Of a stretch of 64,000 nucleotides of DNA, positions 34,838-43,430 are shown piece after piece. Position numbers and translations under genes: made by a program. The stretch covers positions 1 through 64,000 of the forward strand of contig JBEBSD010000007.1 in assembly GCA_040394475.1 (NCBI GenBank), written 5' to 3'. Source of the stretch: JBEBSD01 sp040394475 (GTDB lineage Bacteria; Bacteroidota; Bacteroidia; Cytophagales; Spirosomataceae). Position 1 is the stretch's first letter. The number at the start of each line of letters is the position of its first letter. Under the pieces are notes generated by a model, which was not told where the DNA came from, did no database searches, and saw only the letters and a program-made list of their open reading frames with translations.

Positions 34838-35800
34838 TTGTTCTACTTATTTTCACGCTTTCTTATACGCCTGGCGCGCCCGATTTATTTGAATCAGCTG
34901 GTTATTCTTCACAGAGAAAGGGCGCGGGCCGGCAGGCCGCTGTTGTTTGCCTCCAATCATTCAGGCTCTTTTTTTGATGCGCTGATTCTGGGAAGTATTT
35001 TTTCGCAGCGAATGCATACGTTTGCGCGGGGCGATGTGTTCCGGAAGCCGGCCGTGGCGAAATGGCTGCGGCGGATCAACCTGATCCCGGCCTACCGGGG
35101 AACAGAGGGCGGACGCGAGCATCTGATGCGGAATGAAGCGTCGTTCCGGGTGGTGCGGGAGCTGTTTCAGCAGCAGGAAACCATTCTCATTTTTTCGGAG
35201 GGGATTTGTGTAAATGAATGGCACCTGCGTCCCCTGGCGAAAGGAACTGCCCGGCTGGCCTGGCAAACCTGGTTCGGAGAGAATCCGCAACCCGAAATGG
35301 AAGTCGTCCCCACCGGGCTGACGTACGACCATTTCAGGGGCGGCAATAAAAAGGTGCTTGTGCAGTTTGGAGAGCCGCTCCGCTGCGATTCGCTGAAAAC
35401 GGATCCTCAACAGGCTGAACGCTGGCTTCGGGAGTTTACGGAGGTATTGACCGAACGGATGAGAGGAAGCATTCTTGAAACGGCAACCCATCAACCGGAT
35501 CCGGCACAATTGGCGGACCGCCTTCCCCCAAAAAGCGCTCCGGTTTTCCTGCGGCCGCTGGCCGGGCTGGGCCGCCTGCTCCACCGTCCCTTGTCCCGTT
35601 GGTACCGCAACTGGGTGGCTAAGAAAACCGCCGGTACTGTTTTTTACGATTCCGTCTTATTCGGCATCCTGATTTATACCTATCCGGCACTTATCGGTCT
35701 GCTCGCGCTCCTGATTGCCTTGTTGACAGCCTGGTATTGGGGACTCCTGTTTTTTGTCGGAATGCCCCTGCTTGCCTTATTGGGAAACCAGTACCGGTGA
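34838..35800 (+). CDS. PlsC-like lysophospholipid acyltransferase family protein
   Basis: The 320-residue protein has the acyltransferase motif NHSGSFFD (His41 to Asp47, the HX5D variant common in Bacteroidota) and the block III motif FSEG at 119-122 with KGTARLAW after it. The C-terminal part carries two or three hydrophobic helices at about 265-318. It probably acylates a lysophospholipid or another membrane lipid. The best start is TTG at 34838, giving MFYLFSRFLIRLARPIYL; no nearby ATG precedes the active site suitably. It converges on the VOC-protein gene with eight bases between the stops. Confidence 0.83.
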   Translation: MFYLFSRFLIRLARPIYLNQLVILHRERARAGRPLLFASNHSGSFFDALILGSIFSQRMHTFARGDVFRKPAVAKWLRRINLIPAYRGTEGGREHLMRNEASFRVVRELFQQQETILIFSEGICVNEWHLRPLAKGTARLAWQTWFGENPQPEMEVVPTGLTYDHFRGGNKKVLVQFGEPLRCDSLKTDPQQAERWLREFTEVLTERMRGSILETATHQPDPAQLADRLPPKSAPVFLRPLAGLGRLLHRPLSRWYRNWVAKKTAGTVFYDSVLFGILIYTYPALIGLLALLIALLTAWYWGLLFFVGMPLLALLGNQYR

Positions 35801-35808
35801 GTTGACGA

Positions 35809-36864
35809 TTAGTCTTTGACCCTTCCGAGTCCCATTAATCCCAGCATCCAGTTGGGCAGCGGACGCTGGTGCTTCCGTTTGCGCAGGTCGAGATACCAGC
35901 CGATTTTTTTCAGAACAGGCAGTTTGTGCGTCTCCACCAGTTCGATCAGGGTGCCATCCGGGTCTTCTACATAGGCAAACCGGCCCGCAGCGCGTTCCAT
36001 TCCAAAGGACTCCCCGCTGTCTACAGTAAACGGATAACCCTGTGCTTCGAGTTGCTGCCTGAGGGGATTCATGTCGAGGGTATCAAAACAAAGGTGTATA
36101 AAGCCGCAGTCGCCCCAGTAGCGGTTTTCGAAAAGTTTGCGGGGCTCAAAATCCAGGGCTTGCAACAGCTCCAGCTGGATGTTTCCCAGCAGGTGGCTGA
36201 AGGCGCCCTTAGTGCCTTCTTTCTTATGCAGGAGCACCCGGCGAAACCGCTGAGCGGCTGCTTCTCCGGGAAGGTCGGGAAATACACCCGTTTCGTCGAA
36301 ACGGATTTCAATTTCGCCCATCAGCGCTTTGTAAAAAGCCAGAGAGCGCTCTATATCGGTGACGCCGATAACCGCGCCGAATACGCCGCCTACCGGTCTG
36401 GCGTCACTTTTGAACCAGGAGTCGTCGCCGGCAACCTGAAAGGTATTGCCGAAAGGATCCTGCACCCAGAATCCCTTTCCCAGGGGCAGATCCAGCAGTT
36501 CGGAAGCAGCATTTCCTATTTTTTGTTTGATCCAGCGGTGGGATCGCTCCACATAGGCGGACTTAAAGCGGATGGCATAGATGCCCAGATCCCCCGGGCG
36601 GGGCGGGAAGGTATGGGGCTGAGAAGTCCGGCTTGTGAATTGCCAGATTTCAAGACCACCCCCGCCGGCCATGTTCAGGGTCAGCAGCGCCCGGCGGCTG
36701 TGAACGGTTCCGCCGGTATACGGAACCATGTAACGGGCTTCTGCCTTGTCGTCAAAAAGGGCGACGTCATAGCCGAGGAGCTGCCGGTACCATTTCCATA
36801 CCTCATCTACATTGGTACAGCCTATGCCAACTTGTTGAATACCGGTTATCAGGGGGGATTGCAT
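35809..36864 (-). CDS. VOC/glyoxalase-superfamily protein (two domains)
   Basis: The 351-residue protein has two VOC repeats: residues about 1-130 (ITGIQQVGIGCTNVDEVWKWYRQLLGY) and about 155-320 (GVFGAVIGVTDIERSLAFYKALMG ... GFIHLCFDT ... YVEDPDGTLIELVETHK). The fold supports metal-dependent lyases, dioxygenases or isomerases; which applies is not clear. ATG at 36864 was chosen because the 39 residues before it in the longer frame do not belong to the domain. Confidence 0.83.
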   Translation of the reverse strand: MQSPLITGIQQVGIGCTNVDEVWKWYRQLLGYDVALFDDKAEARYMVPYTGGTVHSRRALLTLNMAGGGGLEIWQFTSRTSQPHTFPPRPGDLGIYAIRFKSAYVERSHRWIKQKIGNAASELLDLPLGKGFWVQDPFGNTFQVAGDDSWFKSDARPVGGVFGAVIGVTDIERSLAFYKALMGEIEIRFDETGVFPDLPGEAAAQRFRRVLLHKKEGTKGAFSHLLGNIQLELLQALDFEPRKLFENRYWGDCGFIHLCFDTLDMNPLRQQLEAQGYPFTVDSGESFGMERAAGRFAYVEDPDGTLIELVETHKLPVLKKIGWYLDLRKRKHQRPLPNWMLGLMGLGRVKD

Positions 36865-37081
36865 ACGATCGGGGTTAAAATAATGTAACGGGATTTTTAA
36901 GGCAGAAAGCAAGGGCGCTGACAGCCCGGGTGCAAAAATGCAAAAAAAAAGCAGGCGGCGCCCGGGAATTGTCAGTTTCACTGGGGTTTTCCGTTTATCA
37001 CATATTTTATATCACCTAATTGGTAATTTTAATATCTTTAGCGACGCATGTTTTGTATCATCAACCAATCAAATAAACTGT

Positions 37082-39871
37082 ATGTCTAATTTCTTACTTC
37101 AGAGAAGTTTAAAAGTGGCAGCTCTGTGCTTTTGGGTGCTGAATGTCACTTTGGCTCAGGAAATTCCGAAGGGAGTACAGAAAGTTACTTCGGTGGAAGG
37201 AATTACCGAATACCGGCTGGAAAACGGCCTTAAAGTATTGCTGTTCCCCGATCCTTCCAAGCCTACTATTACGGTAAATGTCACCTACCTGGTCGGGTCG
37301 CGTCATGAAGGGTATGGCGAAACAGGCATGGCGCACCTTTTGGAACACCTTGTCTTCAAGGGGACTCCCCGGCATCCCAATATCCCTCAGGAGCTGACCG
37401 AACATGGCGCAAGACCCAATGGTACCACCTGGTACGACCGGACCAATTATTTCGAAACGTTTTCCGCCACAGAAGAAAACCTCAAATGGGCGCTGGACCT
37501 GGAAGCAGACCGGATGGTCAACTCTTTCATTGCCAAAAAGGACCTGGATAGTGAGTTCAGTGTTGTCCGAAATGAGTTTGAGTCCGGTGAAAACGATCCT
37601 TTCCGGGTGCTGATGCAGCGGGTGGCGGATGTCGCCTATTCCTGGCATAACTACGGGAAGTCTACCATTGGCAACCGGTCCGATATCGAGCGGGTGCCGA
37701 TTGAAAACTTACAGGCTTTTTACCGGAAATATTACCAGCCGGATAATGCAGTACTCCTGGTGGCCGGCAAATTCGAGGAGGCGGAAACGCTGGTGCTCGT
37801 GAATGACTATTTCGGGAAAATCCCGAAGCCGGAAAGGGTACTGCCGAAAACGTATACGACCGAGCCCACGCAGGACGGAGAACGGTTTGTGGAAGTGCGC
37901 CGGGTAGGGGATGTCCAGCTGGCGATGACAACCTACCATATTGCTCCCGGAGCACATGAAGATTTCGTGCCGACCGCGGTGCTGACGGAATTGCTGACTG
38001 CAGAGCCTAACGGACGGATCTACAAAAACCTCGTAGGGACGCAGAAGGCGTCTTCGCAGTTCGGACATGCCTTTCAGTTGCACGATCCGGGCTATGTCCT
38101 GTTCGGGATCGAGGTGCTGAAGGAAAAATCATTGGAAGAGGCCAGGACTGCGTTAATTGCAACACTCGATTCGGTCGCCGTTATCAAACCGACTGCCGAA
38201 GACGTGGAGCGGGCAAAAGCGACGCTGCTTAAGAACTGGGATCTACAGTTCCGTAATTCCGAGCGGGTTGGATTGGGGATCAGCGAATACATTGCCTTTG
38301 GCGACTGGCGACTGGCTTTTCTGACGCGTGACCGGATCCGGAAGGTAACGCCGGATGATGTATACCGGGTAGCGCAGCATTATTTTAAACCTTCCAACCG
38401 GACCGTGGGGCTCTTTATTCCCGAAGCGGATCCCGTGCGGGCTGAGGTACCGGAGAAACCGGATGTGGACGAACTGCTGAAAGATTATAAAGGAGAAGCG
38501 CTGGTCGCGCAGGGCGAAGCCTTCGATCCCTCTCCGGAAAATATCGAAAGCCGTACGGCGAAGATAGAGAAGCCAGGTTCCATCGAAATGGCGCTGTTAC
38601 CCAAGCTGACCCGCGGCAACGTGGTGGCAGCCCGGCTGACTTTCCGCTATGGCGATGAAAAAAGCCTGCAGCAGAAAGGGGCATTGCCTTCTCTCACCGG
38701 AAGCATGCTCGACAAGGGAACCACCTCCCGGACGCGCCAGGAAATCAAGGATGCATTTGACCGGCTCAATGCCCGGGTGAGTATCGGCGGCTCGGCCAAC
38801 CAGGCCAATGTAAGTATTGAGACGATCCGGGATAACTTGCCGGAAGTAATCCGGATCGTGGCGGATATCCTGAAGAACCCGGCTTTTAAAGCGGATGAAT
38901 TTGAAAAGTTGAAGCAGGAGGAAATTGCGGCAATCGAATCGCAGCGGAGTGAGCCGCAGGCAATTGCGATTACGGAATTCCGGCGGCGTATCACACCGTT
39001 TCCCAAAGGTGATCCCCGGTATGTGGCCACTTTTGACGAAGATCTGGAAGATATTCGTAATGCCGGTATTGAGGGAGTACAGCAGTTTTATAAAGACTTT
39101 TACGGTGCCAGCGATGCTACGGTGTCGGTTGTAGGGGATTTTGACAAGGACGCTGTTGAAAAGGTGATTGCCGCTGAATTCGGAAGCTGGAAAAGCCCCC
39201 AGCCGTTCCAACGGCTGGCATCCCCGTTTGTAGCCGTTAAGGCCGAAACCAAAGCGTTTGAAACCCCCGACAAAGCCAATGCGATGTTTGTTGCCGGTTT
39301 CCCGGTTGCGGTACAGGATACGGACCCGGACTACCCGGCGTTGATAATGGGCAATTATATGTTGGGCGGCGGATTCCTTAATTCGCGTCTGGCCACCCGG
39401 ATCCGTCAGAAAGAGGGGTTGAGTTATGGGGTCGGTTCGCAGTTCTCCGCTTCTTCGCTGGATAAGAATGGTACTTTCATGTCGTATGCTATTTATGCCC
39501 CCGAGAATGCCGAGAAGTTGGAACAGGCGTTCCGGGAGGAGATTGAGCGGGTATTGACGGAAGGGTTCACAGACGAAGAACTGAAAGCAGCCAAATCGGG
39601 CTACCTGCAATCACGGCAGGTGAGCCGGGCCCAGGATGCCGCACTGGCAGGCATGCTGAACAATAACCTGTACCTGAACCGGACCCTGAGCTGGGATTCG
39701 GATTTCGAGAAAAAGGTAGAGGGATTGACGCCTGCGGCTATCAAAGCAGCTTTCAACAAGCATATCAGCTACGACAAAATGGTGATCATGAAAGCCGGAG
39801 AGTTTTCTAAATCTCAAAAAAGTACAACGGATGGAACCCCTGCCTCGGTAGGAGGAAGTCCCAAGAATTGA
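37082..39871 (+). CDS. M16 zinc metallopeptidase, periplasmic
   Basis: The 929-residue protein has a signal peptide (about 1-25) and the inverted zinc motif HLLEH at 85-89, with the distal ligand Glu165 76 residues on, so the first half is a competent M16 peptidase. The second half (from about 500) is the inactive M16 repeat. Family members degrade peptides inside a clamshell; the substrate here is unknown. The ATG at 37082 fits the signal peptide; 48 residues of the longer frame upstream are noncoding. TATCTTTA at 37033-37040 is a near match to the -7 box. Confidence 0.93.
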   Translation: MSNFLLQRSLKVAALCFWVLNVTLAQEIPKGVQKVTSVEGITEYRLENGLKVLLFPDPSKPTITVNVTYLVGSRHEGYGETGMAHLLEHLVFKGTPRHPNIPQELTEHGARPNGTTWYDRTNYFETFSATEENLKWALDLEADRMVNSFIAKKDLDSEFSVVRNEFESGENDPFRVLMQRVADVAYSWHNYGKSTIGNRSDIERVPIENLQAFYRKYYQPDNAVLLVAGKFEEAETLVLVNDYFGKIPKPERVLPKTYTTEPTQDGERFVEVRRVGDVQLAMTTYHIAPGAHEDFVPTAVLTELLTAEPNGRIYKNLVGTQKASSQFGHAFQLHDPGYVLFGIEVLKEKSLEEARTALIATLDSVAVIKPTAEDVERAKATLLKNWDLQFRNSERVGLGISEYIAFGDWRLAFLTRDRIRKVTPDDVYRVAQHYFKPSNRTVGLFIPEADPVRAEVPEKPDVDELLKDYKGEALVAQGEAFDPSPENIESRTAKIEKPGSIEMALLPKLTRGNVVAARLTFRYGDEKSLQQKGALPSLTGSMLDKGTTSRTRQEIKDAFDRLNARVSIGGSANQANVSIETIRDNLPEVIRIVADILKNPAFKADEFEKLKQEEIAAIESQRSEPQAIAITEFRRRITPFPKGDPRYVATFDEDLEDIRNAGIEGVQQFYKDFYGASDATVSVVGDFDKDAVEKVIAAEFGSWKSPQPFQRLASPFVAVKAETKAFETPDKANAMFVAGFPVAVQDTDPDYPALIMGNYMLGGGFLNSRLATRIRQKEGLSYGVGSQFSASSLDKNGTFMSYAIYAPENAEKLEQAFREEIERVLTEGFTDEELKAAKSGYLQSRQVSRAQDAALAGMLNNNLYLNRTLSWDSDFEKKVEGLTPAAIKAAFNKHISYDKMVIMKAGEFSKSQKSTTDGTPASVGGSPKN

Positions 39872-39894
39872 GTTAAGTTTGAGTCAGAGTGCTT

Positions 39895-39932
39895 AAAGCC
39901 GGATTGATGCAGTTCATTCCGGTTTTATTTTT
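39895..39932 (+). terminator. Terminator after the M16 gene
   Basis: A 9-bp stem with one G-T pair (AAAGCCGGA at 39895-39903, partner at 39918-39926) is followed by ATTTTT. Confidence 0.6.
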
Positions 39933-40109
39933 GACCGGCCCGGCTGATTTTTAGAATTCCGCGGCCGGCACAACGCCGGGTTCAGTTGTTCCGGATACGG
40001 ATTTTCAGCCTTGTCCGTTAAAAACGATCGAGGTTCCGCAATTTTTCTTTTCAAATTTTGTTATTACTTCAGTAGTTTACAAGTCCCGTTACGAAAGTAT
40101 AAGTAGAGT

Positions 40110-40712
40110 ATGTTACGAATGGTTGGGGCCGGAATGGCGTCGTTTTTATTTATAGCAGGATTATCAGCATTTGATTTACCGGCAGACAACCCGGACGGGA
40201 GACTCCCGGTTTCTCCGGCTGTATTGGAGGCGGCCGGTGGTTCTGCGAAAGGTAAGGTAAACTGGATAACGCTTGAAGAAGCGTATGAACGGGTACAGTT
40301 GCAGCCCCGGAAAATCCTGATAGATCTGTACACCGACTGGTGTGGCTGGTGCAAGGTAATGGACCGGGAAACGTATACCAATGTCAATGTAGCGGAGTAT
40401 ATCAATAAAAATTATTATCCTGTCAAATTTAACGCGGAGCAGCGCCAGTCGGTCCGGTTTGCCAACCGGAATTTTGTCTTTGTTCCCCGTGGGAAAAGCG
40501 GCGTCCATCAGCTCGCCCTGGTGCTGACCAACAACAAACCAAGTTATCCGACGACGGTGTTTATGAACGAGGATTTAAAGGTGATACAGCCTTTGCCCGG
40601 TTTTATGAAGGCCAAGGAATTTTATGAAGTGGTTACTTTTTTCGGAGGCGACCACTATAAAAATGAATCGTTCGAAAATTATAAGGAAGGGACGTTCGGG
40701 AAACTTTATTAA
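40110..40712 (+). CDS. Thioredoxin-like exported protein
   Basis: The 200-residue product has an N-terminal hydrophobic signal (about 5-21) and a thioredoxin fold with the active site CGWC at 78-81, preceded by ILIDLYTDW. The cis-Pro region SYPTTVF follows. This resembles the DUF255/thioredoxin-7 type seen in Bacteroidota, likely a periplasmic thiol-disulfide protein. An extra insertion (NRNFVFVPRGKSGVHQLALVL) lies between the active site and the cis-Pro. It converges on the M28 gene with eight bases between stops. Confidence 0.87.
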   Translation: MLRMVGAGMASFLFIAGLSAFDLPADNPDGRLPVSPAVLEAAGGSAKGKVNWITLEEAYERVQLQPRKILIDLYTDWCGWCKVMDRETYTNVNVAEYINKNYYPVKFNAEQRQSVRFANRNFVFVPRGKSGVHQLALVLTNNKPSYPTTVFMNEDLKVIQPLPGFMKAKEFYEVVTFFGGDHYKNESFENYKEGTFGKLY

Positions 40713-40720
40713 TAAGAAAC

Positions 40721-41704
40721 CTATTTGTCGGGCAGCGGGATAAACCGGAGCTTCGGTAAGGTCATTGCCTTTTCCAGTGCCTGTATTTCCAGGTCGAGAA
40801 TGCCGGTCAGAGAGGCTATATCCACTTTTTCAGGATCATCGGAGGGCATATGATAGTCGGGGTGACCGCCCGTATGGAAAAACAACACCGGGATTTCTTT
40901 CGCAAAAAAGGCCGCATTGTCAGAGCCTCCGCTACCGTCGTCTCCGGTATAAAATTTCACCCGTTCATGCTGAACGTCCCTGAAAATTTCGGGGAACAAA
41001 TCACCTGACCCGTAGCCAATGACGGCGACGCCGCCGGCGGGATTATAGCGGCCGATCATATCCATATTGAGCATAAAACTGATCTGCTCCAGGGGCAGGG
41101 TGGGGTTATTGACAAAGTACCGGGACCCGACCAGCCCTAACTCTTCCGCGCCAAAAGCCATAAAAAGGAGGTTGTAGGATTCTTTGATGTTATTTTGGGT
41201 GAAATAGCGGGCTAATTCCAGCAGTCCCGCAGTTCCGGATGCATTATCGTCAGCGCCGTTGTGAATGATTCCTTCCGGATGGGGACTTTTAGAGCTCCCT
41301 TGTTTGCCCTCGCCGAGGTGGTCGTAATGAGCTCCTATCACAATCGTATACGGAGCGCCATTGTCAAGAAAGCCGATCACATTCCGGGCAGCCCGGATGC
41401 TGTCGGGTACCACTACCCGCCGTACCTTGGCTTCAAATGCCTGATAATACCCGTTGGTTCCCAATGGCGCCAGGTTGTATTTTTTAAAATGCCTGGCCAC
41501 ATACCGGGCCGCTTTGGCATTTTGCCTGCTACCGGTTCCCCGCCCTTTCATTTTATCAGAAGCCAGGTAATCGATGTGGCGTTTAATGGTGGCCGCATCG
41601 GGTTGCTGGGCCAGGCAGTCTCCTGGGTACAGACACCATAACAGGAGTGGCAACAGCCGGAAACGGCTGTTGAAAATTGTTGATTTCGGGGTCATTTTTA
41701 ACAC
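40721..41704 (-). CDS. M28-family metallopeptidase (aminopeptidase type)
   Basis: The 327-residue protein has a signal peptide ending near LAQQ and the M28 zinc ligands in order: His in IGAHYDH, Asp in GADDNASG, the Glu pair in GAEELG, Asp in NMDMIG and the last His in HPDYHMPSD. All five ligands are present, so activity is expected. Likely a periplasmic aminopeptidase. ATG codons at 41704 and 41695 are both possible. A -7 box lies about 115 bases upstream. Confidence 0.92.
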   Translation of the reverse strand: MLKMTPKSTIFNSRFRLLPLLLWCLYPGDCLAQQPDAATIKRHIDYLASDKMKGRGTGSRQNAKAARYVARHFKKYNLAPLGTNGYYQAFEAKVRRVVVPDSIRAARNVIGFLDNGAPYTIVIGAHYDHLGEGKQGSSKSPHPEGIIHNGADDNASGTAGLLELARYFTQNNIKESYNLLFMAFGAEELGLVGSRYFVNNPTLPLEQISFMLNMDMIGRYNPAGGVAVIGYGSGDLFPEIFRDVQHERVKFYTGDDGSGGSDNAAFFAKEIPVLFFHTGGHPDYHMPSDDPEKVDIASLTGILDLEIQALEKAMTLPKLRFIPLPDK

Positions 41705-41819
41705 AGCTTTGTGGTGATGAGTCCCCCGGGCACCCCTGCTGTCAGGAGCGATGCCGGGGCAGTTCCGGGTCGTTGTCAGCCTATGAAAATGGTAGTTGTT
41801 TGAAAACGAATCGCTTGTG

Positions 41820-41827
41820 CAAAGGTA
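41820..41827 (-). promoter_or_regulatory. -7 element for the M28 gene
   Basis: CAAAGGTA on the plus strand reads TACCTTTG on the minus strand, an exact TAnnTTTG, about 115 bases before the ATG. Confidence 0.45.
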
Positions 41828-41917
41828 AGATTTTGCAGAGAACGGGAAAGATAAAGGCCATTTTAATTGGTACGGGAATTGCAGGGCTGACGGGATAACG
41901 AATTATAGTACATACGC

Positions 41918-42343
41918 ATGAAGAAGTTTCTGATTATGTTTTGGTGCAGCGTCGTTACCTTACCGGTGATGGCGCAGGTAGGTATCACCTATCACAATGC
42001 TTATGATAATTTCCTGGGGGTGAATTATGAATTTAAGAACGGTCTGATCCCTGAAGCGCGTCTGCATACTAATCGTTACATGGACGACATGGATCTGGAA
42101 ATTGCACTGAATTTTCTGGTGCTGAAAAAAGAAGAATTCCAGTTTTATGTCGGGCTTGGTATGCTTGCCGAGGTGAAAGACGGCGACGGATTGGTAGCGG
42201 TCTTGCCGGTCGGATTGAATTTTTATCCGTTTACCCGCAAAAACTTCGGGTTTCATTTGGAGGCAGCCCCCCTGATCGACGGGGAAGGACCGCCTTATTT
42301 TCGTACAAGCTGGGGAATCCGTTACCGGTTCAGCCGGAATTAG
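41918..42343 (+). CDS. Small outer membrane beta-barrel-like protein
   Basis: The 141-residue protein has a signal peptide (MKKFLIMFWCSVVTLPVMAQ) and then alternating beta-strand segments ending in YFRTSWGIRYRFSRN, with a terminal aromatic residue two from the end as in outer membrane barrels. The pattern DMDLEIALNFLVLKKEEFQFYVGLGM resembles OmpW/porin-like strands. Family and function are not recognised with confidence. It stands alone, and the downstream gap is rich in hairpins. Confidence 0.6.
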   Translation: MKKFLIMFWCSVVTLPVMAQVGITYHNAYDNFLGVNYEFKNGLIPEARLHTNRYMDDMDLEIALNFLVLKKEEFQFYVGLGMLAEVKDGDGLVAVLPVGLNFYPFTRKNFGFHLEAAPLIDGEGPPYFRTSWGIRYRFSRN

Positions 42344-42373
42344 AAAAAGGAGGCTGCAACATCCACCTATTTT

Positions 42374-42583
42374 ACCCCTCCGGGGTTGGTGATCCTGGCT
42401 GTCTATAATCCTTTCATCCCTTCGCGGGATTGGGTAGGGAATCTTGTTTTCGAATAGGTTTATCCGTGGGCTGTGTCGCCGTGGACTGTGTCTCCGTGGA
42501 CTGTGTCTTCACAGTCCACTTTCAGGTTTCAGGTGATGGGATGGTCTGTGAGACACAGACCATGGTAAGGGCTGCCAGGCCCT
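42374..42583. repeat. Hairpin-rich intergenic element with 15-bp repeats
   Basis: Five inverted repeats follow each other: ACCCC/GGGGT (42374-42386), ATCCC/GGGAT (42416-42430), a perfect 10-bp stem GTGGACTGTG (42496-42519), a perfect 10-bp stem ATGGTCTGTG (42541-42563) and AGGGC/GCCCT (42568-42583). A 15-bp unit (CCGTGGACTGTGTCT) is repeated three times with small changes from 42464 to 42508 and leads into the third hairpin. The gap lies between the convergent barrel-protein and panB genes. Confidence 0.7.
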
Positions 42584-42592
42584 GACCAGATC

Positions 42593-43408
42593 TCAATAGG
42601 ATTCGCTTTGGTTAGGAAAGGACGTCGTCTTGACATCGCTCACATAATTGGACAGGGCGGATTCGATCACCGTCTGAAGGTCGGCATAACGTCTTAAAAA
42701 CCGTGGTTTGAATTCCCGGTTGATTCCCAAAACATCATGTAAGACCAGGATTTGCCCATCTGTATGCGGGCCTGCCCCAATCCCGATAGTGGGTATTTTC
42801 AGGGATTCGGTTACGCGTTGGCTCAGTGTTGCCGGGATTTTCTCCAGCACGACCGCAAAGCAGCCTACTTCATCCAGCATTTGAGCATCCTCCAGCAGTT
42901 TTATTGCCTCCGCTTCTTCTTTGGCCCTGACTGTATAGGTCCCGAATTTATAAATCGACTGCGGGGTAAGCCCGAGATGTCCCATTACCGGCACCCCCGC
43001 ACTCAGGATACGCGTCACTGACTCTTTAATTTCGATTCCGCCTTCGAGTTTGACGGCATGTGCCCCCGACTCTTTCATGATCCGGATGGCCGAACGCAGC
43101 GCTTCTTCAGAGTTGCCCTGGTAGGAGCCAAACGGAAGGTCAACGACTACCAGCGCTCTTTTCACGGCCCTGACGACAGACGAAGCATGGTAAATCATTT
43201 GATCCAGGGTGATGGGCAGCGTGGTTTCATGTCCGGCCATCACATTCGAGGCAGAGTCGCCTACCAGGATGATTTCTACTCCCGCAGTATCGACCAGGCG
43301 GGCCAGCGAGAAATCATAGGCCGTCAGGGAGGCGATTTTTTCTCCCCGGACTTTCATCTCCTGGATCGTGTGGGTCGTGACCCGTTTGATTTCTTTATGT
43401 ACAGACAT
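42593..43408 (-). CDS. panB: 3-methyl-2-oxobutanoate hydroxymethyltransferase
   Basis: PanB makes ketopantoate from alpha-ketoisovalerate and methylene-tetrahydrofolate, the first committed step of pantothenate and CoA synthesis. The 271-residue product has the metal-binding VGDSASNVMAGHETTLPIT and the LEGG and GHLGLTPQS motifs. ATG 43408 (MSVHKEIKRVTT) was chosen; the longer frame adds 41 residues that overlap the upstream gene. It follows the EnvC-like gene by 22 bases on the same strand, so it may be the last gene of that operon. Confidence 0.95.
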   Translation of the reverse strand: MSVHKEIKRVTTHTIQEMKVRGEKIASLTAYDFSLARLVDTAGVEIILVGDSASNVMAGHETTLPITLDQMIYHASSVVRAVKRALVVVDLPFGSYQGNSEEALRSAIRIMKESGAHAVKLEGGIEIKESVTRILSAGVPVMGHLGLTPQSIYKFGTYTVRAKEEAEAIKLLEDAQMLDEVGCFAVVLEKIPATLSQRVTESLKIPTIGIGAGPHTDGQILVLHDVLGINREFKPRFLRRYADLQTVIESALSNYVSDVKTTSFPNQSESY

Positions 43409-43430
43409 GATTGTGTTGATAAGACGTTGG

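Noticed and set aside
35869..36888. 339-codon plus-strand open frame
   Set aside because: It is antisense to the VOC protein, which has clear family motifs; the plus-strand translation shows none.
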